Origin: an uncultured Porphyromonadaceae bacterium
GTDB taxonomy: Bacteria; Bacteroidota; Bacteroidia; Bacteroidales; Muribaculaceae
NCBI GenBank assembly: GCA_947643665.1
Contig: CANRWW010000014.1
Span: 1-64,000, forward strand
Length of the DNA: 64,000 bases
Direction of reading: 5' to 3'
Shown: piece by piece, positions 26,721 to 35,198 of the stretch
How positions within the stretch are numbered: the stretch's first letter is position 1
Layout of the letters: every line of letters begins with the position of its first letter
Position numbers and translations under genes: made by a program
Notes under the pieces: model-generated
The model's input: the letters and a program-made list of their open reading frames with translations, nothing else
Told to the model about the DNA's origin: nothing
Database searches by the model: none

Positions 26721-27764
26721 ATGGCTGAAACCGTGACATTCCAGAGCATATGCCGTGACTTGCGCGCAGGTCGCCCGGCTCCGTTGTATCTGATACATGG
26801 GGAGGAAGGGTATTATATTGACGCGCTCGTCAAGGAATTCGAAGCCATGGTGCCGGAAGGAGACCGCGATTTCGACCTTACCACGCTTTATGCGCCTGAG
26901 ATAGATTCTGCAAAGGTTGTTGAGAACGCTTGCCGCCGGTATCCTATGCTCGGCCCGCGCCAGGTGGTGATACTCAAGGAAGCCCAGGCTGTGAATGCGG
27001 ATTTCCTGAAACCGCTTGCCGCTTATGCTTCCAAGCCTACACCGTCTACGGTGTTGTGCGTATGTTTTCGTGGAGCCAAAGCCAAAGGCGCGGAATTCCT
27101 GAAAGGGGTTAAAGCCGGTGGCGGTGTCATTTTTGAGGCACTTAAAGTAAAAGAGGCCCAGATACCTACTGTTGTCAGTGCTTTTATAAAAGAGCGAGGG
27201 CTGAGTGTTGATCCCAAGGCGTTGCTTATGTTGTGCGACTTTGTAGGCACTGACTTAAGCCGTCTTTACAACGAGGTCGCCAAACTCACAGTTACACTCG
27301 GGCAGGGTGCGATGGTCACACCGGAGGCTGTGGAGCGTAATATAGGCATTTCCAAGGAGTACAACAGTTTTGAGCTTACCCGTGCGCTTGCGGAGAGGAA
27401 TATGCCAAAAGTCATGGCGATCTATTTTAACTACAAAGGCAATCCGAAAGCGCATGCGGTTCAACCGCTTGTGTCTCTCATATTCAATTTATTCGCCAAT
27501 GTGCTTGCCGCGCAGTATTCGGTTGATAAATCTGAGCGCGGACTTATGCAGGAGCTTGGTTTCAGTTCGCCTTGGCAACTCAAAGATGTCAAGGTCGCCA
27601 TGGGCAATTACAATGCATGGCAGGTGATAGAGATAATAGACAAACTGAGGGAATTTGAGTGCGCCTCCAAGGGAAACGGGTCAAGGCAGGATCCTTACGA
27701 CCTCTTTTTTGATCTTCTTACCCGCATATTGAATCCATTGGGCATGAAAGGTGTGAGAATCTGA
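26721..27764 (+). CDS. holA: DNA polymerase III subunit delta
   Basis: 347 residues from the ATG giving MAETVTFQSICRDLR; the track begins 15 codons earlier at a less likely position. HolA features: PLYLIHGEEGYYIDALVKEF at the N-terminus (degenerate P-loop-like AAA+ fold), a middle helical region ALLMLCDFVGTDLSRLYNEVAKL and a C-terminal collar domain. Delta opens the beta clamp in the clamp loader. The next gene is 23 bases downstream on the same strand. Confidence 0.93.
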   Translation: MAETVTFQSICRDLRAGRPAPLYLIHGEEGYYIDALVKEFEAMVPEGDRDFDLTTLYAPEIDSAKVVENACRRYPMLGPRQVVILKEAQAVNADFLKPLAAYASKPTPSTVLCVCFRGAKAKGAEFLKGVKAGGGVIFEALKVKEAQIPTVVSAFIKERGLSVDPKALLMLCDFVGTDLSRLYNEVAKLTVTLGQGAMVTPEAVERNIGISKEYNSFELTRALAERNMPKVMAIYFNYKGNPKAHAVQPLVSLIFNLFANVLAAQYSVDKSERGLMQELGFSSPWQLKDVKVAMGNYNAWQVIEIIDKLREFECASKGNGSRQDPYDLFFDLLTRILNPLGMKGVRI

Positions 27765-27787
27765 ATGGAAAAATATTGATATAGCAT

Positions 27788-29209
27788 ATGAACATATCCG
27801 TGTATAATATACGCATAATGTTGGCGTCTGTGGTTTTGGCTATGGGAGCATCTGTCCTTAAAGCCGCCACAGTGGAGGATGCCCGCCGCCTCGCCGAGGA
27901 TGGCAATCTTGACGATGCCATAGAGATGCTGCGAAAACTTGAGGCGGAACAATCAAAGGACGCTTCAATACCCAAGCTGCTTGGCGACTATTATATGGCA
28001 GTAGGTGAGGAGGATAATGCCCGCGACGCCTATGAACTCGCACGTAAGAAAGGGAGCCGTGAGGCTATTCTGGGACTGGCTGAGATGGCAAATACCAACT
28101 ATGATGTGGATGGTGCCAGGGCGCTTGTTGAGGAATATCGCAAGACTTTGAAGAAAGGTAAGCGTGTGATAGCCGAAGATGAGTCGGGAGATCTGTCGGA
28201 GCGTATTGACCGTATAGAAAACGCACTTGATCGTGTTGAAATGATAGAGGTGGTGGACTCCCTTGTGGTGGATGCGGAAGATTTTTTCCGTCATTACAGG
28301 CTAAGTCCTGAGGCGGGTTCCCTGAATTCCACGGAGGTGCTTCCCGAAGGATTCGGATATGCAGATCCCACAGTGGTTTATGAGCCTGAGAGCGGCCGTG
28401 AGATGATATGGGCTGCCCCTGGCGAGAACGGGGCTTTTAGTCTGTTCTCCTCGTCGGCACTGTATGGTGATACGTGGGAGCAGCCGGTGCCGCTTGGAGA
28501 TCATCTCGGTGGGGGAGGAGATGCGAATTATCCGTTCCTTATGCCGGACGGTATCACACTTTATTTCGCATCTGACGGAGAAGAGTCGCTGGGAGGCCTT
28601 GACCTGTTTATATCCAGGCGTGATGAAGACGGCTTTTTGCAGCCACAGAATCTCGGTATGCCATATAATTCCCCATATGATGATTATATGCTTGCCATTG
28701 ACGAATTTACCGGTGCCGGATGGTGGGCTTCTGACCGTAATCGTATTCCTGGAAAAGTGACAATATACATTTTTGTGCCTCAGGAGCTGCGTAAGAATGT
28801 GAGTCCTGACAGCCCTGATCTGGTTGCCCGTGCGCGTATGAACGCTATCCGCACCACATGGAATGAAGGCACCGACCGGCAAGCCCTCCTGGAAAAGATT
28901 GGTGCTATTTCCACAGACAAAAAATCCTTGTCGCGCCAGTTTGATATATATATACCCGGCCGGGGTGTTGTTACGAATTTCAATGATTTCAGGAATCCGG
29001 CATCGCGCGAGTCAATGCATGCCTATCAGGTGGGAGTTGCCAAGGTGACTGAAGCGGAGCGCCGTCTGGCTTCACTGAGGGCGGCTTATGCAGCTGGCAA
29101 CCATGACACATCTGATGTTATAGCATCACTTGAGAAGGAGCTGGAAAGCGCCCGTGCCGGGCTTGTGGAGCTTCGCAACAAAGTTGTCGGTTCAGAACTG
29201 GAAAAATAA
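27788..29209 (+). CDS. Secreted TPR and PD40 (WD40-like) repeat protein
   Basis: 473 residues. N-terminal signal-like segment (MLASVVLAMGASVLKAA), TPR-like helices at about 30-130, a PD40/beta-propeller-like part at about 190-330 (GYADPTVVYEPESG, FLMPDGITLYFASDGEESLGGLDLF, MPYNSPYDDYM) and a C-terminal coiled coil (about 410-470). The propeller repeats resemble those of PorE/TolB-type periplasmic proteins, but the usual OmpA peptidoglycan-binding domain is missing. It probably acts in the periplasm or at the outer membrane as a scaffold (inference). It may share a transcript with holA. Confidence 0.75.
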   Translation: MNISVYNIRIMLASVVLAMGASVLKAATVEDARRLAEDGNLDDAIEMLRKLEAEQSKDASIPKLLGDYYMAVGEEDNARDAYELARKKGSREAILGLAEMANTNYDVDGARALVEEYRKTLKKGKRVIAEDESGDLSERIDRIENALDRVEMIEVVDSLVVDAEDFFRHYRLSPEAGSLNSTEVLPEGFGYADPTVVYEPESGREMIWAAPGENGAFSLFSSSALYGDTWEQPVPLGDHLGGGGDANYPFLMPDGITLYFASDGEESLGGLDLFISRRDEDGFLQPQNLGMPYNSPYDDYMLAIDEFTGAGWWASDRNRIPGKVTIYIFVPQELRKNVSPDSPDLVARARMNAIRTTWNEGTDRQALLEKIGAISTDKKSLSRQFDIYIPGRGVVTNFNDFRNPASRESMHAYQVGVAKVTEAERRLASLRAAYAAGNHDTSDVIASLEKELESARAGLVELRNKVVGSELEK

Positions 29210-29271
29210 CATAAGGGGGAACCAGCGCAAGGTTACCTCCTCCGAGTTGAGTTATATGACTTTTTGATATC

Positions 29272-30732
29272 ATGACCGCATTTCTGGTTTCGCTGGCAGT
29301 GCTTGTCGGCGGTTATATCGTTTATGGGGCATTTGTGGAAAAAGTTTTCCGCATAGATCCGGCGCGTCCTACTCCTGCGGTATCAATGGCTGACGGTGTG
29401 GATTTTGTGCCCATGCCTGCCTGGAAAGTATTTCTCATCCAGTTTCTTAATATAGCCGGATTGGGTCCGATATTCGGTGCCATAATGGGTGTTATGTACG
29501 GGCCGGCGGCTTTTTTGTGGATAGTCCTGGGAACTATTTTTGCAGGTGCCGTCCACGATTATGTGGCAGGAATGATCTCGCTCCGCAGAGGCGGGGCGTC
29601 GTTGCCTGAAATCGTAGGGCAGGAACTTGGCACTGGTATCAAGCAGGTAATGCGGGTGTTTTCTGTCGTGTTGCTTATCCTGGTAGGAGGTGTGTTCGTG
29701 GTTACAACTTCCGGTCTGCTGGCGTCGCTCACTCCGGAAAGCCTGGATGCTACATTCTGGGCTATTGTTATTTTCCTGTATTACCTTCTGGCAACGATGT
29801 TTCCCATAGATAAAGTGATCGGGAATGTATATCCGCTTTTTGCCGCGGTTCTTATTTTTATGGCGGCGGCACTGGTGGCAGTGATGCTGTTCGGCACGGT
29901 GGAGATGCCGGACCCGTTTGCCGGAGGTATGGGAAACCGCTATGCCGGTGAGCTTGCCGATACCCATCCTCTTTTCCCGATGCTGTTTATTTCCATTGCC
30001 TGCGGCGCCATATCCGGCTTCCATGCGACACAGTCGCCCATGATGGCGCGGTGCATGAAAAACGAGCGTCTTGCCCGTCCCATATTTTATGGTGCTATGG
30101 TGGCCGAGGGGATTGTCGCGCTCATATGGGCTGCCGCCACAATTACTTTTACCGAAGGATATGACGGCCTTGCTGCATATATGGCCCAACCGGGGCATAG
30201 TCCCAGTTCTCTCATACATGACATATCAACGGGTTGGCTTGGGACGATCGGCGGGTTGTTTGCGATAATCGGTGTGATAGCCGCACCTGTCACCACGGGG
30301 GATACGGCGCTGAGGAGCGCCCGTCTGATAGTGGCTGATTTTACCGGTTTCCCGCAAGGAAAGCTGTGGAGGCGTGCGGTAATAAGCATACCGCTTTTTG
30401 TGCTCACTTTTGTGGTGATGACTATTGACTTCAATGTCTTGTGGCGTTATTTTGCCTGGAGCAACCAGACTCTTTCGGTATTCACGCTGTGGGCATGCTC
30501 GGTATATCTGGCACGCCACGGGAGGCTATACCATATCACTTTGCTTCCGGCGATGTTCATGACAGTGGTAACAACGTCGTATATCCTTGTGGCTCCGTCG
30601 CCTGAGGGGTTCGGTATAGGCTATGACGCGGGAATATGGTGTGGTGTGGCTCTGGCGTTTCTTCTGACGGCATGTTTTGTCAGGTATCTCGGCTCTCTCC
30701 GGCGTCAGCCGACCTCGGTAAGAGGAGACTGA
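29272..30732 (+). CDS. cstA: CstA family transporter
   Basis: 486 residues with about 12-13 TM helices. CstA motifs: FLIQFLNIAGLGPIFGAIMG, VHDYVAGMISLRRGG and IACGAISGFHATQSPMMARCM. It is the short form; E. coli CstA is about 700 residues. CstA-type proteins import pyruvate or peptides during carbon limitation. It has an acidic-proline segment near residue 210 and no obvious promoter directly upstream. The PHP phosphatase gene lies directly downstream. Confidence 0.9.
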   Translation: MTAFLVSLAVLVGGYIVYGAFVEKVFRIDPARPTPAVSMADGVDFVPMPAWKVFLIQFLNIAGLGPIFGAIMGVMYGPAAFLWIVLGTIFAGAVHDYVAGMISLRRGGASLPEIVGQELGTGIKQVMRVFSVVLLILVGGVFVVTTSGLLASLTPESLDATFWAIVIFLYYLLATMFPIDKVIGNVYPLFAAVLIFMAAALVAVMLFGTVEMPDPFAGGMGNRYAGELADTHPLFPMLFISIACGAISGFHATQSPMMARCMKNERLARPIFYGAMVAEGIVALIWAAATITFTEGYDGLAAYMAQPGHSPSSLIHDISTGWLGTIGGLFAIIGVIAAPVTTGDTALRSARLIVADFTGFPQGKLWRRAVISIPLFVLTFVVMTIDFNVLWRYFAWSNQTLSVFTLWACSVYLARHGRLYHITLLPAMFMTVVTTSYILVAPSPEGFGIGYDAGIWCGVALAFLLTACFVRYLGSLRRQPTSVRGD

Positions 30733-30776
30733 TGATATTTTCGTTTTTTCTCTCGCTCCTGCAAATGTTTTTTCTG

Positions 30777-31589
30777 ATGGATATAATTGAAATACTGGAG
30801 GGATACAGGAATTACACTCTCCATTCACATACGGAATTTTGCGACGGGCGTGCCCAGATGGAGGCATTTGCCCGAGAGGCGGTGCGCCGTGGATTCAGGC
30901 ATTATGGTTTTACACCCCATTCTCCCGTGCCGATTGAATCGCCTTGCAATATGGCGGCGTCGAAAGTGCCGGAATATCTTGCCGAAGTAGAGAGGATACG
31001 TGCCGCTTATGGGGAATCATGCCGTTTTTATGCCGGTATGGAAGTTGACTATCTGGGGGAAGACTGGGGTCCCTCCTCTCCATATTTCAGCGGGTTACCG
31101 CTTGACTATACCATAGGCTCAGTGCATTTCATCCCTGCGCAAAGCGGGGAACTGATAGATATAGACGGACGTTTCGAACGCTTTGCACGCAATATGGAAA
31201 CGCATTTCCATAATGACATACATTATGTGGTGGAGACTTTCTACCGCCAGTCAATGGGTATGCTTCAGGCCGGTGGTTTTGATATACTCGGCCATTTCGA
31301 CAAGATAGCACAAAATGGTTCGCTATATCATCCGGGGCTTGAAGACGAAGCCTGGTACAAGGCGCTTGTAAACGAGTATATCGATGCGATCATAGCTTCC
31401 GGCATAGTGGTCGAAGTAAATACCAAAGCCTATGCAGAACATAAGCGCTTTTTCCCCGGGGAACGGTATTTTGCACGGCTTAAAAGTGCCGGTGTGCCAG
31501 TCGTGGTCAATTCCGATGTGCATGTACCGGCGCTGATGGATGCCTCGCGTGTGGATGCGTTCTCGCTTCTGGACAATATCAGTGCATGA
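30777..31589 (+). CDS. PHP-domain phosphatase (histidinol-phosphatase family)
   Basis: 270 residues from the ATG at 30777 (MDIIEILEGYRNYTLHSHTEFCDG), matching relatives; an ATG at 30732 that overlaps the cstA stop is an alternative. PHP metal-binding motifs: TLHSHTEFCDG, GFTPHSP, FYAGMEVDY, GHFDK, and VVNSDVHVP near the end. HisK-type PHP enzymes hydrolyse histidinol phosphate, but many relatives act on other phosphates. Its 3' end overlaps the convergent helicase gene by 11 bases. Confidence 0.88.
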   Translation: MDIIEILEGYRNYTLHSHTEFCDGRAQMEAFAREAVRRGFRHYGFTPHSPVPIESPCNMAASKVPEYLAEVERIRAAYGESCRFYAGMEVDYLGEDWGPSSPYFSGLPLDYTIGSVHFIPAQSGELIDIDGRFERFARNMETHFHNDIHYVVETFYRQSMGMLQAGGFDILGHFDKIAQNGSLYHPGLEDEAWYKALVNEYIDAIIASGIVVEVNTKAYAEHKRFFPGERYFARLKSAGVPVVVNSDVHVPALMDASRVDAFSLLDNISA

Positions 31590-32895
31590 GGGTGATTTTC
31601 ACCTTCGTGTTTTTGATGCGGTAAGGGGATACGGCTTCCAATGTCTGGCGTGCCTTGTCGCGCGGTATGGCAACAATGGCGTTGTGATCGTTGACTACGA
31701 TTTTCCCGACTTCTTCTTTTGAAAGCCCCCCTTTCTGTATCAGGAAACCGGCTATGTCTCCACGCGATATTTTTTCTTTTTTTCCGGCATTGAAATATAG
31801 TGTTGCCATATGGCTTGTTATGCCTCCGTCGGCAGGTGCTTTTCCGGATGGGTATAACTCTCGCTCCCATGATACAGCGCCGGGGATATTATCGCCATCG
31901 GCGATAATCACGTAGGCTGTGCCTGAGGCGCCCATGCGGGCGGTGCGTCCGTTGCGGTGTGTCCAGCTTTCGGGGGAGAGGGGGAGATGGTAATGGATCA
32001 CATAGTTTACACTGTCAATGTCAAGGCCGCGCGATCCGAGGTCTGTGGAAACCAGGATAGGTGTGGTGCCGTTGTTGAAGAGGTCTATGGCAAGCTGTCG
32101 TTCGCGTTGTTCCAGGCCTCCGTGATACAGACCGGCAGGGAAATGGTTCTTCTTTAGGAAATTGAATACACGTTCGGCGCTTTCCCTGTGGTTTACGAAT
32201 ACAATCGCGCGGCCGTCGGGGAGTGAGCGCAGAAGGTCTGCGAGGGTGGCGAGTTTGTCGCGTTCTGGTGAGTTTACGCGCACTGTCTGTAGGCGTGGGC
32301 GGGTATTGTCACTGGTGAAATCCATCGTTTCCGCATCGCGCATGGGTATGAAATCAGGTATTTCATCCAAAGCGGTGGCGGATGTGAGCATTACCAATTT
32401 CGGGGAATGCATGCGACGCGTGATGTGTCGCATTTCGTCAAGGAATCCGAGTTCAAGTGATTTGTCGTATTCGTCAAATATGAGTGCCTTTACTTCGGAC
32501 AGATCAATATTGCCGCGTGTTATGTGGTCAAGGAGGCGTCCCGGTGTAGCCACGATTATGTCAGGCGTTACGGAAAGCGAGTTTGTTTCATCGCTCATGG
32601 CATGTCCGCCGTAAAAAGCCACTGTTTTCAACCCTGCCGCTACCGGGCGTATCACATCGGCTATCTGCAGTACGAGTTCACGTGAAGGTGCCAGGATTAC
32701 TGCCTGTACGTTGCCTTTGGAGGGGTCAAGAAAGCGCAGCAGCCTTATTGCGAATGCTGCGGTTTTTCCAGACCCGGTTGGAGCTAGCAGTATCAGTTTT
32801 TGTGCGTCAGTTGCTACCATCAACTGCTGCATCTCATTGAGCTGCCGTATGTTGTGGCGCTCTTTCAGGCGGTCAAGTATAATCCGTGGATCCAT
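31579..32895 (-). CDS. DEAD-box RNA helicase with a DEYD motif
   Basis: 438 residues from MDPRIILDRLKE (ATG at 32895). An ATG at 32940 overlapping the upstream stop (ATGA) is possible, but its extra residues look random. Helicase motifs: Q-motif RQLNEMQQ, LAPTGSGKT (motif I), PSRELVLQ (Ia), TPGRLLDH, DEYD (motif II, where most have DEAD), TSAT (III), and C-terminal VFVNHRES, STDLGSRGLDID and HRNGRTARMG. It unwinds structured RNA, in ribosome assembly or turnover. A short RNA-binding-like C-terminal domain follows. Last gene of the pyrE operon. Confidence 0.93.
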   Translation of the reverse strand: MDPRIILDRLKERHNIRQLNEMQQLMVATDAQKLILLAPTGSGKTAAFAIRLLRFLDPSKGNVQAVILAPSRELVLQIADVIRPVAAGLKTVAFYGGHAMSDETNSLSVTPDIIVATPGRLLDHITRGNIDLSEVKALIFDEYDKSLELGFLDEMRHITRRMHSPKLVMLTSATALDEIPDFIPMRDAETMDFTSDNTRPRLQTVRVNSPERDKLATLADLLRSLPDGRAIVFVNHRESAERVFNFLKKNHFPAGLYHGGLEQRERQLAIDLFNNGTTPILVSTDLGSRGLDIDSVNYVIHYHLPLSPESWTHRNGRTARMGASGTAYVIIADGDNIPGAVSWERELYPSGKAPADGGITSHMATLYFNAGKKEKISRGDIAGFLIQKGGLSKEEVGKIVVNDHNAIVAIPRDKARQTLEAVSPYRIKNTKVKITLMH

Positions 32896-32936
32896 TGGGG
32901 AATATGAATTTATAGTTTTAGGAATCAAACGGCCAT

Positions 32937-33440
32937 TCATCGTGAGATTACACGGTATTCTCCGTTCGGGCCATTGCCGACCATATAGCGTGTAAGACCG
33001 AAACCAGATTTTGCAGCAGGACCTGATGTGGGGGTGCCGTAATTTACAAATACATCGTAATGGCTTCCGCATTTGGGGCATACGGCATCGGTGGTCTCCA
33101 TGTCTATTTTTATCCTGATGTCAGGGCTGTTTTCCACCGGACAGCTGAGGTCGTATGCCCTTGGGATGCCGTTGATATCTGCGACTAGCAACACCCCTCC
33201 ATAGCCTGTTTTCATAACAGCCGTGTAAGGGAAGTTTTCGGGCAGTCTCAGAGAGGGGATGAAATATCTGTATGACAATGCTCCAGGGACACCATACTTG
33301 TCCCATACGGCTTGGTTGGTGAATGTAATCCATACGGCTGCCGGTGGTGTGCGTTTGTTGTCGACATGGTGACAAGCTGCGGGCATTAAGGCGCCTGCGG
33401 CTATTATCAGTGTTTTGAGCAAGTATTTGCAGATTTTCAT
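32937..33440 (-). CDS. Lipoprotein with Cys-Pro motifs (Rieske-like or zinc site)
   Basis: 167 residues. Lipoprotein signal MKICKYLLKTLIIAAGALMPAAC, then a compact domain with AYDLSCPVE and VCPKCGSHYDVFVNYGTPTSGPA. The two Cys-Pro clusters sit where Rieske-type proteins hold their cluster, but the usual CxH/CxxH histidines are not complete (one Cys in the first motif and CPKCGSHY in the second), so a zinc site or degenerate Rieske domain is possible. Inner- or outer-membrane lipoprotein, function unknown. Between the SRPBCC and helicase genes on the pyrE strand. Confidence 0.75.
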   Translation of the reverse strand: MKICKYLLKTLIIAAGALMPAACHHVDNKRTPPAAVWITFTNQAVWDKYGVPGALSYRYFIPSLRLPENFPYTAVMKTGYGGVLLVADINGIPRAYDLSCPVENSPDIRIKIDMETTDAVCPKCGSHYDVFVNYGTPTSGPAAKSGFGLTRYMVGNGPNGEYRVISR

Positions 33441-33466
33441 CTTTTTCAGGGAGAGTCTCAGATTGA

Positions 33467-33886
33467 TTAACGGCTCAGCCCGGCAATGAGTTCACCGAAC
33501 TTGTCTGCCGCTTTCTGTAGTTGAGGTCCGATAAGCGGACGTAACATGGCCGGTATTTCCACGTCAATCAGTGTCTCTACTTCCGAGGTGTTGTCGGAAA
33601 CAGGTCTGATATCCATAGTCATTGTCAGAGGTACCGGGGAAGATGCGGTACCGAAAACTATACGGTCAGGCCGTTCGCGTTTCTGTACACAGAATTCTAT
33701 GGCGCCAACCTGCGGTGTGACAATCTTGATTGTGTCAGCGGTAAATTCAACATCTCCCACCTGCGAGCGCTGCTCCGGTGTGAGTGTGTCAAGTGCTTGC
33801 TGCAGGTGGCTAAGATTGCTGAAACGGTCAAACAGCTCTTCCTGTGGGCGATTGATTGTCTGTGGGGTGCTTTTATATGTAGCCAT
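33467..33886 (-). CDS. SRPBCC-fold (START/polyketide cyclase-like) protein
   Basis: 139 residues. Layout of the SRPBCC helix-grip fold: YKSTPQTINRPQEELFDRFSNLSHL at the start, beta-rich middle (DIRPVSDNTSEVETLIDVEIP) and a long C-terminal helix. Such proteins bind a hydrophobic ligand in a deep cavity; the ligand is unknown. Cytoplasmic. It is directly downstream of pyrE. Confidence 0.78.
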   Translation of the reverse strand: MATYKSTPQTINRPQEELFDRFSNLSHLQQALDTLTPEQRSQVGDVEFTADTIKIVTPQVGAIEFCVQKRERPDRIVFGTASSPVPLTMTMDIRPVSDNTSEVETLIDVEIPAMLRPLIGPQLQKAADKFGELIAGLSR

Positions 33887-33964
33887 ATGTTTTTGCTAAA
33901 AAATGGCGGTTGCGCGGCGCATTACAGCACCGGGGCAACCGCCTGTATGTTTATAATGGATATA

Positions 33965-34618
33965 TTATTCTATAGTGGTGTCACGGTGGGGAGCCCAGCT
34001 TGAAGGGTCTTTACGCCATTGCTGTAGTGTCGCCACATCGTTTTTGCCGATGAAACCGGTATTTAAGGCGACTTCAAGGAGCGCCTCGTAGTTGCTGAGT
34101 GTGGTGAGACGGATACCTGCTTCCTTGAAGCGCTCTTCAGCTATGGGGAAACCGTAGGTGAACATGGCAACCATGCCTATTACCTCTCCTCCCGCCATGC
34201 GTATGGCTTCGGCTGCTTTCAGGCTGCTCTGGCCGGTAGATATGAGATCCTCAATCACCATCACTTTCTGACCATGGGAAAGCGAGCCTTCAATGAGGTT
34301 TTCCAGGCCATGGTCTTTGGGAGTGGAGCGCACATAGATGTATGGAAGTCCCAGCAGGTCGGCTACCATAGCTCCTTGGGCGATAGCTCCCGTAGCAACT
34401 CCTGCGATCACATCGGGCATTTCGTAATTTTCGAGTATTATACGTGTAAGCTCTGTTTTGATGAAAGTGCGCACGGTTGGATACGACAATGTGCGGCGAT
34501 TGTCTGTATATATGGGTGATTGCCAGCCTGACGCCCATGTGAACGGATTATCTGGCTGAAGTTTTATTGCGCTGACTTTCAGTAATTTCTCGGCGAGAAG
34601 GTGTTCGAGCTTTTTCAT
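33965..34618 (-). CDS. pyrE: Orotate phosphoribosyltransferase
   Basis: 217 residues. PRPP-binding motif VMVIEDLISTGQSSLKAAEAI with the upstream KDHGLENLIEGS loop and the N-terminal NPFTWASGWQSPIYTDNR orotate region. It makes OMP from orotate and PRPP in de novo pyrimidine synthesis (cytoplasm). It heads a minus-strand operon (pyrE-SRPBCC-lipoprotein-helicase) behind a TAATTTTG promoter. Confidence 0.96.
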   Translation of the reverse strand: MKKLEHLLAEKLLKVSAIKLQPDNPFTWASGWQSPIYTDNRRTLSYPTVRTFIKTELTRIILENYEMPDVIAGVATGAIAQGAMVADLLGLPYIYVRSTPKDHGLENLIEGSLSHGQKVMVIEDLISTGQSSLKAAEAIRMAGGEVIGMVAMFTYGFPIAEERFKEAGIRLTTLSNYEALLEVALNTGFIGKNDVATLQQWRKDPSSWAPHRDTTIE

Positions 34619-34701
34619 ATCTTTAATGGTTTCAGATCATTTGGTGAAATGGGAAAGAGACATTTACACGGAAGTCTGGCATACATCCAGTTTCATTACG
34701 C

Positions 34702-34709
34702 AAAATTAA
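34702..34709 (-). promoter_or_regulatory. Bacteroidota -7 element of the pyrE operon
   Basis: Minus strand TAATTTTG, 84 bases upstream of the pyrE ATG. The 34619-34912 gap contains this and the ferredoxin promoter and no gene. Confidence 0.5.
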
Positions 34710-34853
34710 TGATTTTCTCCGTAATTATTGTTGAATAAGAGAAGAAAAATTTGAGTCATCATATATATTACAGCGCTTGCCGGTTGCATCTGTCATTTGT
34801 TGCTTTTAAGTGTTAAAAAACCTTTTGCGGGTGGAAGATTGGGTTCAATTGAT

Positions 34854-34861
34854 TATTTTTG
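34854..34861 (+). promoter_or_regulatory. Bacteroidota -7 element for the ferredoxin gene
   Basis: TATTTTTG, 51 bases upstream of the ferredoxin ATG. No TTG at the right spacing. Confidence 0.45.
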
Positions 34862-34912
34862 CAGCCGGAAAAACCATCTTTTGAGTAACATTTTCAAAAA
34901 AAAGACACAATT

Positions 34913-35083
34913 ATGGCTTACGTAATTACTGACAAATGTGTAGCTTGCGGCACATGTCTTCCCAACTGCCCCGTTGAAGCGATTTCTGAGGGTGACATCT
35001 ATGTAATTGATCCCGACACCTGCATCGAGTGTGGCACTTGCGCTGAAGTTTGCCCCAGCGAGGCTATCATCCCCGGTGAATAA
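34913..35083 (+). CDS. Two-cluster [4Fe-4S] ferredoxin (missed by the ORF track)
   Basis: 56 residues, too short for the supplied track. It begins [15 protein letters not shown] and holds two CxxCxxCxxxCP clusters ([24 protein letters not shown]), the classic clostridial-type 2[4Fe-4S] ferredoxin. It is a soluble one-electron carrier, likely for pyruvate:ferredoxin oxidoreductase and hydrogenase- or nitrogenase-like partners elsewhere. Codon use (GGC, TGC, ATC) suggests high expression. Flanked by its own -7 element and a terminator, so a single-gene unit. Confidence 0.95.
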   Translation: MAYVITDKCVACGTCLPNCPVEAISEGDIYVIDPDTCIECGTCAEVCPSEAIIPGE

Positions 35084-35103
35084 TCGGATCGAATGAAACA
35101 TAG

Positions 35104-35142
35104 CAATCGGCTTCTGCCAGTGCGGCGGGAGCCGATTGTTTG
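35104..35142 (+). terminator. Terminator of the ferredoxin gene
   Basis: CAATCGGCT pairs with AGCCGATTG, followed by TTTG. Confidence 0.75.
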
Positions 35143-35198
35143 TACAGTAATTTCCTGCCTGAAAATTCAAAACCAATCAAATCCATACCCTATTGTAT

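Noticed and set aside
29383-30219. 278-codon minus ORF
   Set aside because: Antisense shadow of cstA, rich in His, Arg and Lys as expected of the complement of a membrane protein gene.
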